DNA of 64,000 nt. Origin: Diphasiastrum complanatum. Its lineage: Eukaryota; Streptophyta; Lycopodiopsida; Lycopodiales; Lycopodiaceae. The stretch is from the NCBI GenBank assembly GCA_029204225.1, contig CM055095.1, forward strand, positions 39,674,141-39,738,140, given 5' to 3'. The notes below the pieces were generated by a model. It was not told where the DNA came from. It saw only the letters and a list, made by a program, of their open reading frames with translations, and did not search any database. This document shows positions 1-12,460 of the stretch, one piece after another. The position numbers and the translations under genes were made by a program. The stretch's first letter is position 1, and every line of letters begins with the position of its first letter.

Positions 1-829
1 TTGCTCTGTCCTCTTGATGGTTTTTCAAGACCTGTAAATCACTTTTAGAGGGATAGATCCTAGCCTAAATTAATTAGATTTGATAACACTAAGTCCAATC
101 CAATCAATGGCATACAAACATTGATGTTTTTTCTAGATCTAACAACAAAAAACTCATGAAGGTCAATCACTATGAAATTCTTTGGATCTAGTGAAAATTA
201 TTTTTATGTTCAGAGGTGCCCACACGTGTGAACAATATAGAATATGACCCTGATTAGGTTTGATCCACAAATCTCCACCCTTATAATCGCTTTCTAGTTG
301 GCCTTCAAAGTACATACTTTGGACCATAAAATGAGCTTAATAATGACTAAACTTTGAATGCAAACTAAACATCAAAAATCCACATCTAGATTGGCAATTC
401 TACACAAATTAAGCAAGAGCAATTATAAGTCATTAACCGATGTGAAGATCTAGCCTCCACACATGTGGTACGATCTTTAGTATGGCTTGTAGACAACAAA
501 TAAAGTTTAGAATATTCAGATTTCATTTAGATCGAAAAGGAAACAAAGTACATAGTGGTAGAATTCGAGATAGCGGCTAAGCTCCCAAAACTTTTCTAAG
601 GCATTTCTATGGAATGGGGAATAATATATACAAAAGCTCTTCCCCACCTCAAGTTAGGTGAAAATCCAACATGTATTAAGGAAATTATTGGCCATTTTTG
701 TCCTAATTTGTCAATCTTACCTAACCCTAGAGTTTTGCCAAGTTGGTGGCTAGGTTGGTTATCCACCTCCATGATTCAAGGAATTTGGTCCTATAATTTA
801 GGAATTATGACCAAACAAACCTAACCAAC
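1..829. other. No gene recognised
   Basis: AT-rich sequence with no coding similarity that I can see; the longest open frame (609-824) has no recognisable motif. It contains one copy of the palindrome CACACGTGTG at 221-230 and a one-mismatch relative near 464. It may be the edge of an old retroelement. Confidence 0.4.
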
Positions 830-1319
830 TGTTATGGCCATATTTGGTTAAGGACCTGGAATAGTCCTAATATGGTAGACCGGCCCTCCAGTTTTCGAGA
901 TTATTGGTCACGCCTAGATTTGATTCCAAGTCAAGGCTTGTTGGTGACTAATGGCCTTGAGAGGACCTAGACACTCTAATTGAGACATATGGAGTAGTGC
1001 ATGTACATGTGATTGATATAGGCAGGAGGTATGCATGTAGAGCTGTAACCTATTTATAGTTGACCTGCATGGGGATTGCATGTGCTCATGCACATGATCT
1101 TACTCTCTATATATTGAGGTAGTGATTATTCCGTCGATGACTTGGTCTAGGTTACCTGATGAGCTCTAGTCCTCTTGTTGTCATATTGGCATGGCTTGGG
1201 GGCTAGATCCAGGAGGAATCTCCAGGAGGGATCTAGGATTGGTTGGGTGGTTTTGCTCCACAGTCTCTCTTGTGTTTTCCTATCCTCATCTTAGGGGATT
1301 GTCCCTAGTGGTCTTTACA
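830..1319 (+). mobile_element. Possible LTR of a decayed copia-type element
   Basis: The stretch starts TGTTATGG, ends TTTACA, and is followed one base later by TGGTATCAGA (1321-1330), which matches the first ten bases of the plant initiator-Met tRNA primer site used by copia elements. A TATA-like CTATATATTG lies near 1106, where an LTR promoter would be. No second LTR copy and no gag or pol is visible downstream, so the 5' boundary is a guess and the element may be non-autonomous or eroded. Confidence 0.28.
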
Positions 1320-1339
1320 TTGGTATCAGACCCCGACTA

Positions 1340-3780
1340 AGATGCAGTTCTGGATGGAAAGTTATACATCAAATCGGAATTGGAATGCACTTGGATTCCC
1401 ATCCCGGTTGGAGTGCTATTTTTTCAAGGGAAATTGAGTTTGGATTCACTAATTCTTGTTGGAAGCATGCTTTTCAAACTTGGTGGTAGAGTGCTCTTCT
1501 CCTTGTTTGATTTTTTCTTTTAGAGCTGCTGTGGATTAGTGAGAAATTCATTCTTGTTTTCTGAGGCCTTGGAAAAGTTTCCGTTTAAAGTAGAATGATC
1601 TGCTTGAATAGATCCACTTTCTTGATCAAATTTGTTTTTTTTAGATGAATGATTTGCATGAGTCCATAACGGTTTGGACAGTTTGATTCAGATTTGGCAG
1701 CAAGATGTTTATTGATAGATTGACAAGAAATCGCTTTATCTGAAATGAATAAACTGATTGTTGCTAGAAATCTGGAATTTATGGTTTGCATGTGAGATTT
1801 AATCTTTTTTAGACTAACCGTCTTGCTTTCTGATTTTCTGATAATCGGATCTAAAAGCAAAGGACTTTCATGGAGAGATAACTGGTGGTATGGGACATCA
1901 ATGATTTCAAAGAGAAAAATCTTGTGTGAGAATGATCTGTAGACCAATGGTTAGTATTTACATTATTTGTAAATCTAATAGTTTAAAACCATTGGTAAAG
2001 CCTATTTAGGGTATTTGGAGAGGCTATGAGATATAGATCTGGACCCCTCAATGGTATCTCAGAAATTCCAAATCGGAAACCCTTAAAAAAACTATTTCTC
2101 TTTTAATTTTAAACCTCTACTTTTTAGAAATTTCTTATATATGAGACAATTAGTTTGAGATTCATATAATTCCTTCCAGTGTAGAACTAGGTTATGAAGG
2201 AATGTTTAAGTTATATGAATTCATGCTTCCATTTCAGGTTTGTGAATATAGTTCAGAATCAATTAATGTTTTCAATTTATTAAGTGGTATTTAGACTTCC
2301 TGAGCCCAAATTATTATCTCTATTTGATAGTTGATTATTGAGAGTAATGTTTCTATCACTCAGGATAAGATATTTTATGATTTGAAGGAAAAAGTCCGGT
2401 TTGTAATAGTATTGAATACTCATTACTAACTTTTTCGAATCTTTGATATCTTATACGTTGTCTCCTGGGAACTTTTTGATCGAAATTATGAAATTTCTTT
2501 TAAAAAGGGGGAGAAGAAAATAATAGGAATCAGACTTTCATGGGATTAACCAGTTGCATAGATTTCTTTTGAGGAATCCAGTTTGTGTGCAATGGTGGAA
2601 CTATCCAGTGTGAATAAAGAAAATCTCTAGTGATTATTTTGAATAATCTGGAACTAGAGGAGATTTGGGGGTTTTTGAGCTATGAGCTATTCATGAATAT
2701 GGGAAGTAATGGTAAAGAGTAAATTAGGTTCACTGATTGGCAACCAAATACCATTTAGTTATGGATTGGATTAGTGGAATAAAACTTTAATCTGAACCTT
2801 TTGTCCAAAGATGTCTGTATAAGTCAGCCTAATCTTAGTTGGTGCACTAAGATTTGAAGTAGGTTGATTGGTTGAAGGAATTTTGTGGATAAATGGTTGG
2901 AAAACTTGTGATGTGGAATTATTCATTTCGGAGATTTCCCAGATATGTTACTTACTCATGAGAAATAGAATTTTTTGTTTGTTAATCACAACCGCACCTT
3001 TCTCAAGTTGAATGAAAATCTTAGGCCATTGCTAGTCCTCCAATAATACTGTGACAATGTAATCATGCACCGAACAATCATTAAAGTATGATCATGTCAA
3101 AGGACAGTGGCTCCAAATTATCATTAGGGACCAAATCCCATTTTGATTTTCTAGATTGCAAAATATTGTAAATTTAGTCATCATTGCATTTCATACTTAG
3201 ACGGTGGCACCCATTCATTGGCTCATAAAAAATCATGAATCCAATCATTACCATGGAGACCTTGGCCACGCTCTATATAAATCCATGCATAACATTGAAA
3301 ATGGTTTTACTTCCGGTTTTCCGCGCACTCGTTCATCTTAGTGCATTGTTGCTTTGCCTACCCATGCTTAGATTCGTTATAGCATCTTTGCGAGATCACT
3401 TTAGTGCGCACGTCTTTATAGTAGCCCACTATCGCCTTCTATATCAGTGCATTGATCCGATATCAAAACTCATTTTTCCCATGGTATGTACAAAGCAAAC
3501 TTCTCGAATGGGATGCCACTTCATGCTCATGAAGGCCATCAAGGACATCCACCATTGTGACAACCACCTCCACCACCACATCCAAGGTCAGGGGGTAGAT
3601 CTTGTGACCCGACATTGCTGAAGGATATTCGGAGGTTGTAGAAGACCAACCACCTTTTGATTCCTAAGGCTCACATCCAAAGATCCATCAGAGATGTCAT
3701 GAGGAGTCTTTCGAGAGACGTGAGATGGATAGTTTCTGTAGTGGAAGCTCTAGTCTATGAGGATTTTCAAGTAAAATCCT
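1340..3780. other. No gene recognised
   Basis: I see no recognisable domain on either strand. The open frame at 3235-3621 is hydrophobic and His-rich but matches nothing I know. If the LTR at 830-1319 is real, part of this stretch would be its internal region, but gag and pol signatures are absent. Confidence 0.35.
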
Positions 3781-4127
3781 TCTCAAATTGTGTTGTTACA
3801 ACTATTCATGCCAAATATCGGTCAGCATTATGCCGAAAGATTTTACAATTGTGTTCAGGCTAAGGGACACATATAATAAGTTTGCTAATTGTTTCCATCT
3901 AGCTCCCTCTCCTCCTAAAGATTCAGCTCCTTTTGACAAAATAGAAGAGAAAGCAATCAAAACTGAGGCGATTAATCTTGAAGGTTCATCAAGTAACAAT
4001 GTCAAAGAAAACAAGATCTCTTCATATTCCTCACAAAGGAAGAGAATTTTCACGTGCCTCTCCCCTCAAGGATATTTTGACAATAATACCTTCATAATCA
4101 AAATCGGCTTTTCCTTCTAAATCTTTT

Positions 4128-4958
4128 TTGAAGTCTCCTCCTAAATCTCCTTCTAAGTCTCCTTCTAAATCTTCTTCTAAGTCTCCTTCTAAATCTTCTT
4201 CTAAGTCTCCTATATCTCCTTCTAAATCTCCTGCTAAATCTCTTTCTAAATCTTCTTCTAAGTCTCCTGCTAGATCTCCTTCTAAATTTCCTTCTAAGTC
4301 TCCTCCCCCATCACCTCCTTTGTTGTCAATATCAGAGTTAGATGAATTTGTAAAGTTGAAAGTCGACTTGTTTTTTAATATTAATTCGTTGGCTGACCTT
4401 TCAGTATCACTTCCTACCCTCCCTAGTCTTACTTTTGTAGATTCTCCAAAATATGTACAGTATGACCAACTACTTTTAACACATCTTAGATTGTTGGGTT
4501 CACATTACAATTTTCAAATGCCAATTAGAAAGATGTTTCATCCACTTAGTAAATTAGAAATAGGTGAATTACAAAATAGGAATAACATGCTAAGTGACAA
4601 TGTAAGAGTAGGGTCAATTTAATATTGGCTCTAAATTTTTTATACTCCAGCTTTTTTAGATGTTGCATTCTTGCCTATCCATTTTCTAAGTGTGTTTCAC
4701 TTTCCTGATTTTAAAACATTGCACCCAACAATGTTAAAAAATATCAAACATGGGACACCGTGGCTTGTGCTCCCATACGTACACGAGAGAGTGAATACTT
4801 TTCACAAATTGATAAATGAAATGTTGCATTTGAATTGTGATTTTATTTGCAAGCTAAAATACATATTGATTTGTCATTATAGTGGCCATTGGAGTTTATA
4901 TGTTTTATTATTATATGTCAATGATGAGGGTATATGTAACCTAATTTGTATAAAGATG
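4128..4958 (+). pseudogene. Degraded Ulp1-like (C48) cysteine protease relic
   Basis: One reading frame continues from 4128 through two in-frame TAA codons (4620-4622 and 4632-4634) to about 4958. It begins with a repeat-encoded SPSK tract. It then has a segment reading like the Ulp1 substrate-binding region (LSDN, then YWL, IFYTPAFLD), and finally HYSGHWSLYVLLL, which resembles the catalytic His-Trp strand of SUMO-protease (C48) domains. The Asp, Gln and Cys of the usual His-Asp-Gln/Asn-Cys set are not visible, because the frame runs into the foldback at 4986. In plants such stand-alone Ulp1 domains are common in Mutator-type and CACTA transposons, so a transposon origin is likely but not shown. 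An upstream frame (3788-4120) may be part of the same ancient gene. It is clearly non-functional. Confidence 0.45.
4131..4310 (+). repeat. 12-bp minisatellite encoding SPSK repeats
   Basis: About fifteen imperfect copies of a 12-bp unit resembling TCTCCTTCTAAA/G. Translated in the frame of the Ulp1-like relic they give tandem SPSK/SSSK units, so the repeat length of a multiple of three keeps the frame open. Confidence 0.85.
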
Positions 4959-4985
4959 ACCTCTTTACACACACGCGCACTTCAA

Positions 4986-5097
4986 AGAAACAAAGGGACT
5001 TATCTAGAAAGTAGTAGAACTCTGTCCAATGCCAGGTGTAATTGCTAAAGCTTGTGAGTTTGATGCTACTACTTTGTAGATAAGTCCCTTTGTTTCT
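4986..5097. repeat. Near-perfect 32-bp foldback
   Basis: Arm 4986-5017 is the reverse complement of 5066-5097 with a single mismatch, around a 48-base loop. The shared core is ACAAAGGGACTTATCTA. Overlapping it, AAAGCTTGTGAGTTTGATGCTA occurs as a direct repeat starting near 5047 and 5111. The structure terminates the Ulp1-like homology. Confidence 0.9.
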
Positions 5098-5309
5098 ACT
5101 CTCAAACTCAAAGCTTGTGAGTTTGATGCTAAAGTATTTTTTGTCTAATATCACTTTAGCATGCGCTTGTGGCTTTTGTAGATTTCCATCTTTTAAGGTG
5201 CTCTTTGATTCAATATTTTCTCTTTTTTCTTTGATACAAAATTGTATTTCTAATCGACATGTTTATTTGAACCAGTCCTCCCAACAAACTCACCAAGGCG
5301 TCACAGAAA

Positions 5310-5431
5310 AGTTTCATCTCAGTCATCCATCTTCAACTCCTGCGTCAAGTATCCTTCAACCGACGAGTCAAGTTTCATCTCAGTCATCCATCTTCAACTC
5401 CTGCGTCAAGTATCCTTCAACCGACGAGTCA
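5310..5431 (+). repeat. Exact 61-bp tandem duplication
   Basis: The segment 5310-5370 (starting AGTTTCATCTCAG, ending CGACGAGTCA) is repeated without a visible change at 5371-5431. No coding role is apparent. Confidence 0.95.
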
Positions 5432-7218
5432 GCCTGAGATCACCTAGCCAACTTTCTCATTAAAGATACTCACTAGAGCGTCCTAGGGGAGAAAAGAAAC
5501 AAGGTCATCTCAAATAAAAGTGCACCCCCATTGTGAATTTGTGAAGGGTAGCTAGTCACTTAAGGTGAGACAAGAAGAATTGCCTCTGGCCATCGTACTC
5601 TGCGGTGTGCTAGTGGGACAATGAGATGAGATGGAGCTGCGAAATAGACAAGGTATAAGGGTGGGACGTTAGATGGAGATGGAGATGGAGATTCGGATGA
5701 ACTTGATTTGAAGCATTGCGTAGTCATACTGGAGAGAGCAGCCAGAGCCCTGTGACGATGGGCAACGGAAGAGGACCTCTTCCTGTTGCCCTCATTTTCC
5801 ACGATGGCAGCGGCATGCGTCTCGTTGCACATACTCAATCATAGCGCCATTCATGGCCCTCTGCGCACCACTCTCCCCACACGCGCCACCCAACCACGAT
5901 CATAGCAACAGGTGCAAATTACGGGGTAACCTATTACCTCTAAATCGGGCCTCAGAAGATGCTTTCGGTAGGTTGTGCTTTGTGAACAGCCGTGAAGTTG
6001 AACGACACTAATTCCTAAACGTTCGAATTGTAAGTTCTTTGGATAATTGGAAGTAGTATAGTATACTAGTGTTGGTGCAAACCTATTGAAAGTTAAATTT
6101 TAGAAATCGGGCTTGCGGCTTGGGAGTCACAGTTGGAACTTGGGTCGGGAGTCGCCACCTCGCTTTCCAAGCTCCTGCGCGTTGATTGAACTTGATTCCC
6201 TGTCCTTGTGTCCTTCGTACTATTTCATGCAAGTCTGTTTTTTCTTTCAGTCGGCAGACTGTGATAGTATAAGCGTCTCTCTCAAGACTCATATGCAATT
6301 CAAGAGTTCGTAAGGGCAAGCGTACGATTGTCCAGAGTGATTTTAATCTTGCATCCTTGCAGTTTTGTATCCTTCACATCAAATTACCTTTTTAAGTCAC
6401 GGAGCCACTCCCGATGCATCTTTGCCTGGAGTTTTTTTGATAGTTTGCTAAAAAAAAGTCTATCTCTCGGGAATCCGCAGAATCGTGTGTCCCATTGTCA
6501 CGACAACACAGTTTATGAGATACTGATGTCCATCGCGACAATCCACATTCACAGATCGCCTGTCTCATGAGACCATGGGGTCATTTCTGTGATCTACTTG
6601 TTAGATATAGTGACTGCAGATCGTGAGTCATCTGCACACGCTTGCTCTGTGTTTCAACTTTGTTGTAACCCTGATCATGAAATATACCAATGAAACGTTT
6701 GGTTCATTGTGTGCATTCTTTTCGATCTTACGAAAACCCCGCAGCGGATGTACTTTGTGAAATCCTTCTTTGGAATCTCTGATAGAGACTGCCTTTGCAA
6801 CATGAAATCCGATTACAAGAGCAATTGGACACGTCGCTTTGTTTGAGAAACTTGACCGAAATTTTTTGAGCTAATTCATCAACAGATGTTGCTGGGCTGC
6901 ATCAGAGATTTCCTTTTAGCAATTGGATGGCCTTTAGTCCTTGTAGCAGCTACTTATATGTGACTAGCTCTTAGTAGCGGCGAGTTGGGGTTCTGAAGCT
7001 TTTTCTAGAATCTCTCGGGTGCTAGAATACTGTTCAGATTCTTTCAGCATGCTTTCATGTTCACATAGTCCTGACGAGGTAAACGCCTTTAAACTATAAA
7101 CTCCTTGTGCTCCCAAAGTCACACTATTTACTAACCTCCTCCACGAAGTGATATATCATCTCGGATCTGATAATAGTGCTCGACACTGCTGCGATTCTAG
7201 TTCAATATCGTTTATAAA
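5432..7218. other. Upstream region of the BES1/BZR1 gene, no other gene seen
   Basis: No recognisable coding sequence. The stretch is less repeat-like than its surroundings and ends at the BES1/BZR1 start codon, so it probably contains the promoter and 5' untranslated region. I cannot fix the transcription start. Confidence 0.5.
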
Positions 7219-9067
7219 ATGGGAGATCAAGAGCCCACGAAAACTGGACGAAAATGCACAGTGAGAGGTTGTATAAAGCCAACATCGGGACCATGGATTG
7301 TAAAGCGTCCGGCAGGAAAGTGCGGCTCAGGAGGTGGAGGCGTTGTACTCAGGAATCCATCAGAAAGGGAGCGCGAAAATAATAAACGCCGTGAGCGTCG
7401 ACGCCGTGCAGTTGCAGCTAAAATCTTTTCTGGCTTGCGAGCGCATGGTGGATATGCGCTGCCCAAACATGCGGATCACAATGAAGTTCTCAAAGCACTA
7501 TGTGCAGAAGCTGGTTGGTATGTGGAAGAAGATGGTACCATCTATCGCAAGGTATGGTAGTCTAGCAAAAACCGCTGCTCGATCGCTTGAATTTTCTTCG
7601 TAGACGGCAAACAGGCGTCTCTTGTAACTAAGTCTTTTAGCCAAGTGGATGGCTAATTTCAGGTGTAGCAGAGATGAAGTAATAAACATAAGCGCCGTTT
7701 TAGAATCAATAACCATCGTTTTAAAAGCCCGGTAACAGCGTCAGTTGGATCCATTCTTCTTGGGAGTACTGAGCATACTAGCTCTTGATGTAACTCAGTG
7801 TTCCCTTCCGCGCATCTGAAGATAGACCGAGCTGCGATGAGAACATTTTTTTATGGCTTAGTTAGAGAAACCTATGATGAGATGCTTTACTTTTATAACT
7901 CTCTTACCTAGAATATACAATACATAAATTCTTTCTCTGGAAACATAACAACAGTATTTTTCTCATTCTGTTTCCTTGAACCTGTGGAAAGTGATACTCC
8001 CAAATCCACTATGAAAAATACATAGAAATCATTGTTTAATATGGCATGCATTCTTTTAAAATTAAGATTACGAGAATTAATGTTTTACGTTGGTGCATGA
8101 CCAGGGATGCCTGGAAATGATGAGACAAGCCCAGGAAGGAAAATCTTCGGATACTAGTCCATCATCTTCGTCAAGCAGAGTGGTGCAGAATGAAGACGCG
8201 ACGTGCTCTGGAAGTGTTAGTAGAATTACTGATTATTCCAGAAGCACTACGACTCCCTTCAGTCCAGATTTTGAATGTTTGTCTCGTCATGGTTCTCCTA
8301 GCAGAGAGCCGGAGAGTCAGAGTACTCCAGCACATACTGACAGAAATTCCAGACCAGAATACCAGTTTTTAAACAATTTTCCTCGTGAAGATCAAAAGCA
8401 GTGTATGTTTCCAATCGATCCTCTATGTTCCCCTTCGAGGCAGCATCCTCCCACTGAATCATTACAAACTTCTAAAAGTATGGAAAGTCAGAGAGATCTC
8501 TCTGTTCTGAATAGATGTGAAAGAAAACTATCACTCCCTGTATTAGCCCTTGATCATGGAGGACCAGTATGTTTGGAAGAGCAACTATCAGGCAGCTCAA
8601 TAAAATTAGAGGAACTCGGACCACAGCCGTATTTTATAAGAAATGTACGCATAATATCAAGCGAGCACGACCGGATACAGTGGAGTACACTTGTGGCAGA
8701 AAATATGTCCGTTTATGAAAATGAATACAATGCGCGACCTATTCAAAAGGTTGATTGTTCTTTCGCATCCGTAAATGCCGACTGTTCTAATTATCACCTT
8801 GGGAGGATTCCAACATTCACATCGACCAATCTCTTACAGTTGACGCATACGTCGGATAATTTATATGAAAACATCCAAGCCATCACCACTGCAGACCGTT
8901 TGCATATCGACTGCCATACAGCAATTAGTAAACCGTGTGGAGGGCGAAACCAATCGCCAATGAACCAATTGCTTAGGCATAGCAGTAATGATATGAGAGC
9001 CGTTGATGGACTGTCTCTTACACTAAGCCCCTGTGCCGTTATGCCAGCTCTTCATCATAAAAAGTAG
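7219..9067 (+). CDS. BES1/BZR1-type brassinosteroid-response transcription factor
   Basis: Two exons, 7219-7551 and 8105-9067, with a GT-AG phase-0 intron (7552-8104); predicted product 431 residues. Residues about 48-112 are the family's basic helix-loop-helix-like DNA-binding domain: [44 protein letters not shown], and [10 protein letters not shown] joined to GC, the position where the family intron is expected. A Ser/Thr-rich region follows (SPSSSSS, FSPDF, HGSPS), resembling the GSK3/BIN2-phosphorylated part of BZR1. The C-terminus carries LSLTL (414-418), an LxLxL EAR repression motif at the place where BZR1 has LELTL. In angiosperms these nuclear factors bind E-boxes and CGTG(T/C)G elements in brassinosteroid signalling. 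Oddities: a ~47-residue Cys/Gly-rich N-terminal extension, and HADHNE where the consensus is HCDNNE. ATG 7219 is the first in-frame Met of exon 1. The reading frame is intact. Confidence 0.93.
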
Positions 9068-11195
9068 ACCGATGATCTTTACACCTCATAAATTTAGTCT
9101 ATTTGTCGTTTGACACTGTCAAAGGTCCAGACTCAGGTAGCGACATGATATACGGCTGTTGAAATTTGACCCAGTCTCGTTTTTTAACCTTAATGATGCT
9201 TTGACGGATGATACATGTACATCAGAAGAATTTTGTTGGTACTACTCGCCAGTTGTGATATCTTTATAATTGCGCAAGTCTATAGACTCTAAGCGTTGAT
9301 TTCTATGTGTCCTAAAATTCTGTTTGGGATCGAGTACGCTTCTGCTAGATATGACTCCTCTTACGTATTGTTGATGATCTAATTGTTTCCATATGTGTAG
9401 AGATCTTTGGATGACGTTGTTCTAATCGTAACGTATATTATTTCAGTTTTCAGCTTGTGAGTCCCTCTATAGTGTGTGGGAACTATTAATCAACAGTCAC
9501 AACATCTTCATTATATACGGATAAAAGTCTCTGCAACCTCGAGATGTGCCTTAGGAGGAGGGATCAATCATCAGACGTACTTCATTGTTAAACTTACAAG
9601 TTTGTAATATTCGGCAAGGAACTAGCTGATCCCTGTAAGAGATCCTGCGCCTGCGCTCTATGATCATTTCAATTTTTGTGTTATGATTCAAAGTAATCAA
9701 CTCATACTTTGGAAGTTTGGATTTCTCACCTCCTTAATTGTCGGAAGCAGTTTAGTATTGTTACTTAAGTTTTGAATAGAAATTCACTGTCGCTGAAGCT
9801 TTGAACGGTGAGATTTGAACACTGCTTCAGGGATCTGTGTATATTGTAAAGATTTTAATGAACATTGAGCGGTGAATACGAAAAATCCGCGATCTAGATG
9901 ATGTCGATCTACTTCGATATTTTCACGTTAGACTTCATCGATCCCAAGGTGTACGTTAGAAGCAGATTCAGCAGAGAAGCATTTGTGACGATGTCAACAG
10001 ACATATGACTCATATCTGTTTCATAACTTTCATATTCTGTTAGAAAATATTAGCCATGCCAAGCCCTACCGCACGTGCAACAACTCTTATTGGTCTTTAG
10101 GCAATATTGCTGCTTCCACAGGTTTGGAAGGTCACAGTCGTCGGTTCCAAGGCTCCAGCCCCCGGCGAAGCCTAGTTCAGTAATACCTAGTATCTATTAA
10201 CTCTATTATGGTGCTGAGACTTCTCATGTTTTCTGTCAAGGTAAAATATCATCCACCCGGTGCAAATTCAATAAGAATACGACTGTTGCATGTGCGCAAT
10301 GCTCCAGGAATACATTCAGTGAAGCTTCATCAAATTGGAGTCAATGATCAGCATACTGATGTAAATCAAAATCGAGCAGCTTCCTAGGATGTTACACTTA
10401 TATAAAAAGGTGTGGTGGTGCTTGTGCTGTTGAATGGACAGTCAGCAGGCTCTGGTAACAGTAGACCCAGAATCACCAAGCTTTTGATATTTTGACTTTC
10501 CGCCGATAGTACGATAGTGAATCACTAAATACAATTGCTGAAGATGCTCTACAGACTATACTAAATGGCAGGGATAATCAGGTGAACATGCTAATCCATG
10601 TATACAACTTGTAGTCACGTAAATGTATATATTGGAATCTGGATGCGTGCTTCCAAAATGGAGAGTTGTCGTCTTATTTATTTGTAGTTTGGAGTGAATT
10701 TACGAGTTTTTCTGAGTCACAGTCACTAGTTATCGATGATTATCTACACACAATCCATTTCCGGCTACCATTCATTCAATCATCCCAAATAGGAGAGCAA
10801 ATTATTACCCTCAAGATTGAGTGTAACCTAAGTATTTATTCACCTTTTTTTGGAAGGAATAGAAGGGACAGATAAAAATAGCTCTGATTTCTGACTATCG
10901 TTGAGGTCGTTTTCTCCTTGCAGTCCATCATGTTGTATTGTTTCAGATTGACTCAACTGAATAACCCCTCTTTATTTATGTTTTTCTTCATTAGTTTCTG
11001 ACAGTTTCCTATCATTAGAGGATCATTGACAAATATGGTCATGATGATGAACTTTCCATGTATTCTCTTAAAGTAAACATTACACTCTGGTTCTATTGGA
11101 AGTAGACCCAAGGATTAAAGGAGTCCATCGAGTTTTTAATACCAAGCTCATGAAGCCTGCTTCAATTCATAGATACATGTGTAGGTGACAAGGAT
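9068..11195. other. 3' flank of BES1/BZR1 and intergenic DNA
   Basis: No coding region recognised. The first few hundred bases should contain the 3' untranslated region of the BES1/BZR1 gene. The remainder is AT-rich with no repeat that I can tie to other parts of the window. Confidence 0.5.
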
Positions 11196-11199
11196 AATC

Positions 11200-11935
11200 C
11201 CGATTGTTGAGGTCTTTAAAACCCTTGGGCTGCTCCATATAAATGTCTTCCTTCAAATGCCCATGAAGGAAGGCTGTCTTTACATCCATTTGTGAATTGC
11301 AAGATTAAATTTTGCATGTGCTAGGATCAGCAGTCTGATACTTAACCATAGGTGAATATGTGTCTAAATAGTCCACGCCATACCTTTGAGTCTACTCCTT
11401 TGTGACAATTTGGGCTTTGTATCTCCCAACACTACCATCTGACTTTGATTTCTTTATATATACATTATATCCATTTGCAGTTGATCATCCTTTTTGCCTT
11501 CAGGCAGTGGTTCAAGAGTCCATGCTTGATTCTCCTTCATAGACGTCATTTCCTCGGACATGGCTTCCTTCTAGATTTCGCTCAGAACTCTGAATTGCTT
11601 CTGAGTACGTAGCTGGTTCTTTTGTGAAACCACAAATCTCAAATTTTAAAATCACATTTGATTGTAGACTTTCAACAAGTTTTGCAAATGTCCCCCATAT
11701 TCTGGTTGACCTTCACAATTGATCACGGGCAGTGGTTGTGAATTTGTGGCTGAGCCTGTTGTACTGGTTCTTGGTCAGGTTGTGGAAGATCTTCTTGCCT
11801 TTCTTCTGGCATTTGAGGGTTCATTATGAACTCTCTCTTCAGTTGATAATGGCACCCATGAAAACACTTCATGTCCATTTGATTCCTTCGCTCCTGGATA
11901 AGCAGATTCGTCAAACTTGACATCTCTACTTATGA
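11200..11935 (-). pseudogene. Copia reverse-transcriptase relic
   Basis: On the minus strand the translation gives, with stops and frameshifts, the start of a Ty1/copia reverse transcriptase: a segment like VYIKKSKSDGSVGRYKAQIV, then YGVDYLDTYSPMVK, then [20 protein letters not shown] (around 11213-11300). These match conserved blocks of the intact copia at 41539-43149. The rest of pol is missing. The relic ends at the junction with the unidentified element at about 11943. Confidence 0.8.
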
Positions 11936-12159
11936 CCACTCAGTCATTAGAGGAGTTCCAAACTAGAAAAAGACCCTTTAAAAAATGTCACATAGGATGA
12001 GAAAAAAAGTCTAAATAAATAAAACAATATTGTTTATTTGTTTGTCGACACCACTCCCAAATCCTACACCACTCCCAATGTTTTAACCAGCTCGTCTACA
12101 ATTATGGTTAAGCAAACCAACTGTTGTTATGGTTGCATATTGTTTAACCACAGTTTGCT

Positions 12160-12460
12160 AAATATGATTTTGATTGTATAATCAAAATGTGAGCACCGTC
12201 TTGATGTGAAAATCAAAATATGAGCGCCATTACCATATTTGAACAAGGAGTGGATTACCATTGAAGAAGCTCTCATCCGAAATTGGCTATCTTCCATTTT
12301 GTATAACAAAAATTTTATAGATATGATTTTGAATGTGTATTCCTTCATGAAATCAAAATATGAGCGTCATCTTGTGGTGGAAATTAAAATATTAGCACCC
12401 ATATCCATATTTGAATATGGAAGGGGTCACCATTATAGAAGCTTTCATCAGAAATGGGTT
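12160..12460 (+). repeat. Degenerate repeats in the 5' part of copy A
   Basis: Diverged copies of a segment containing TCAAAATATGAGCGCCAT, CCATATTTGAA and GAAGCTCTCATC occur near 12183, 12213 and 12355, and a longer ~110-bp block repeats about 180 bp apart. Both long copies encode similar peptides (MNKEWITIEEALIRN and MNMEGVTIIEAFIRN). Confidence 0.6.
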
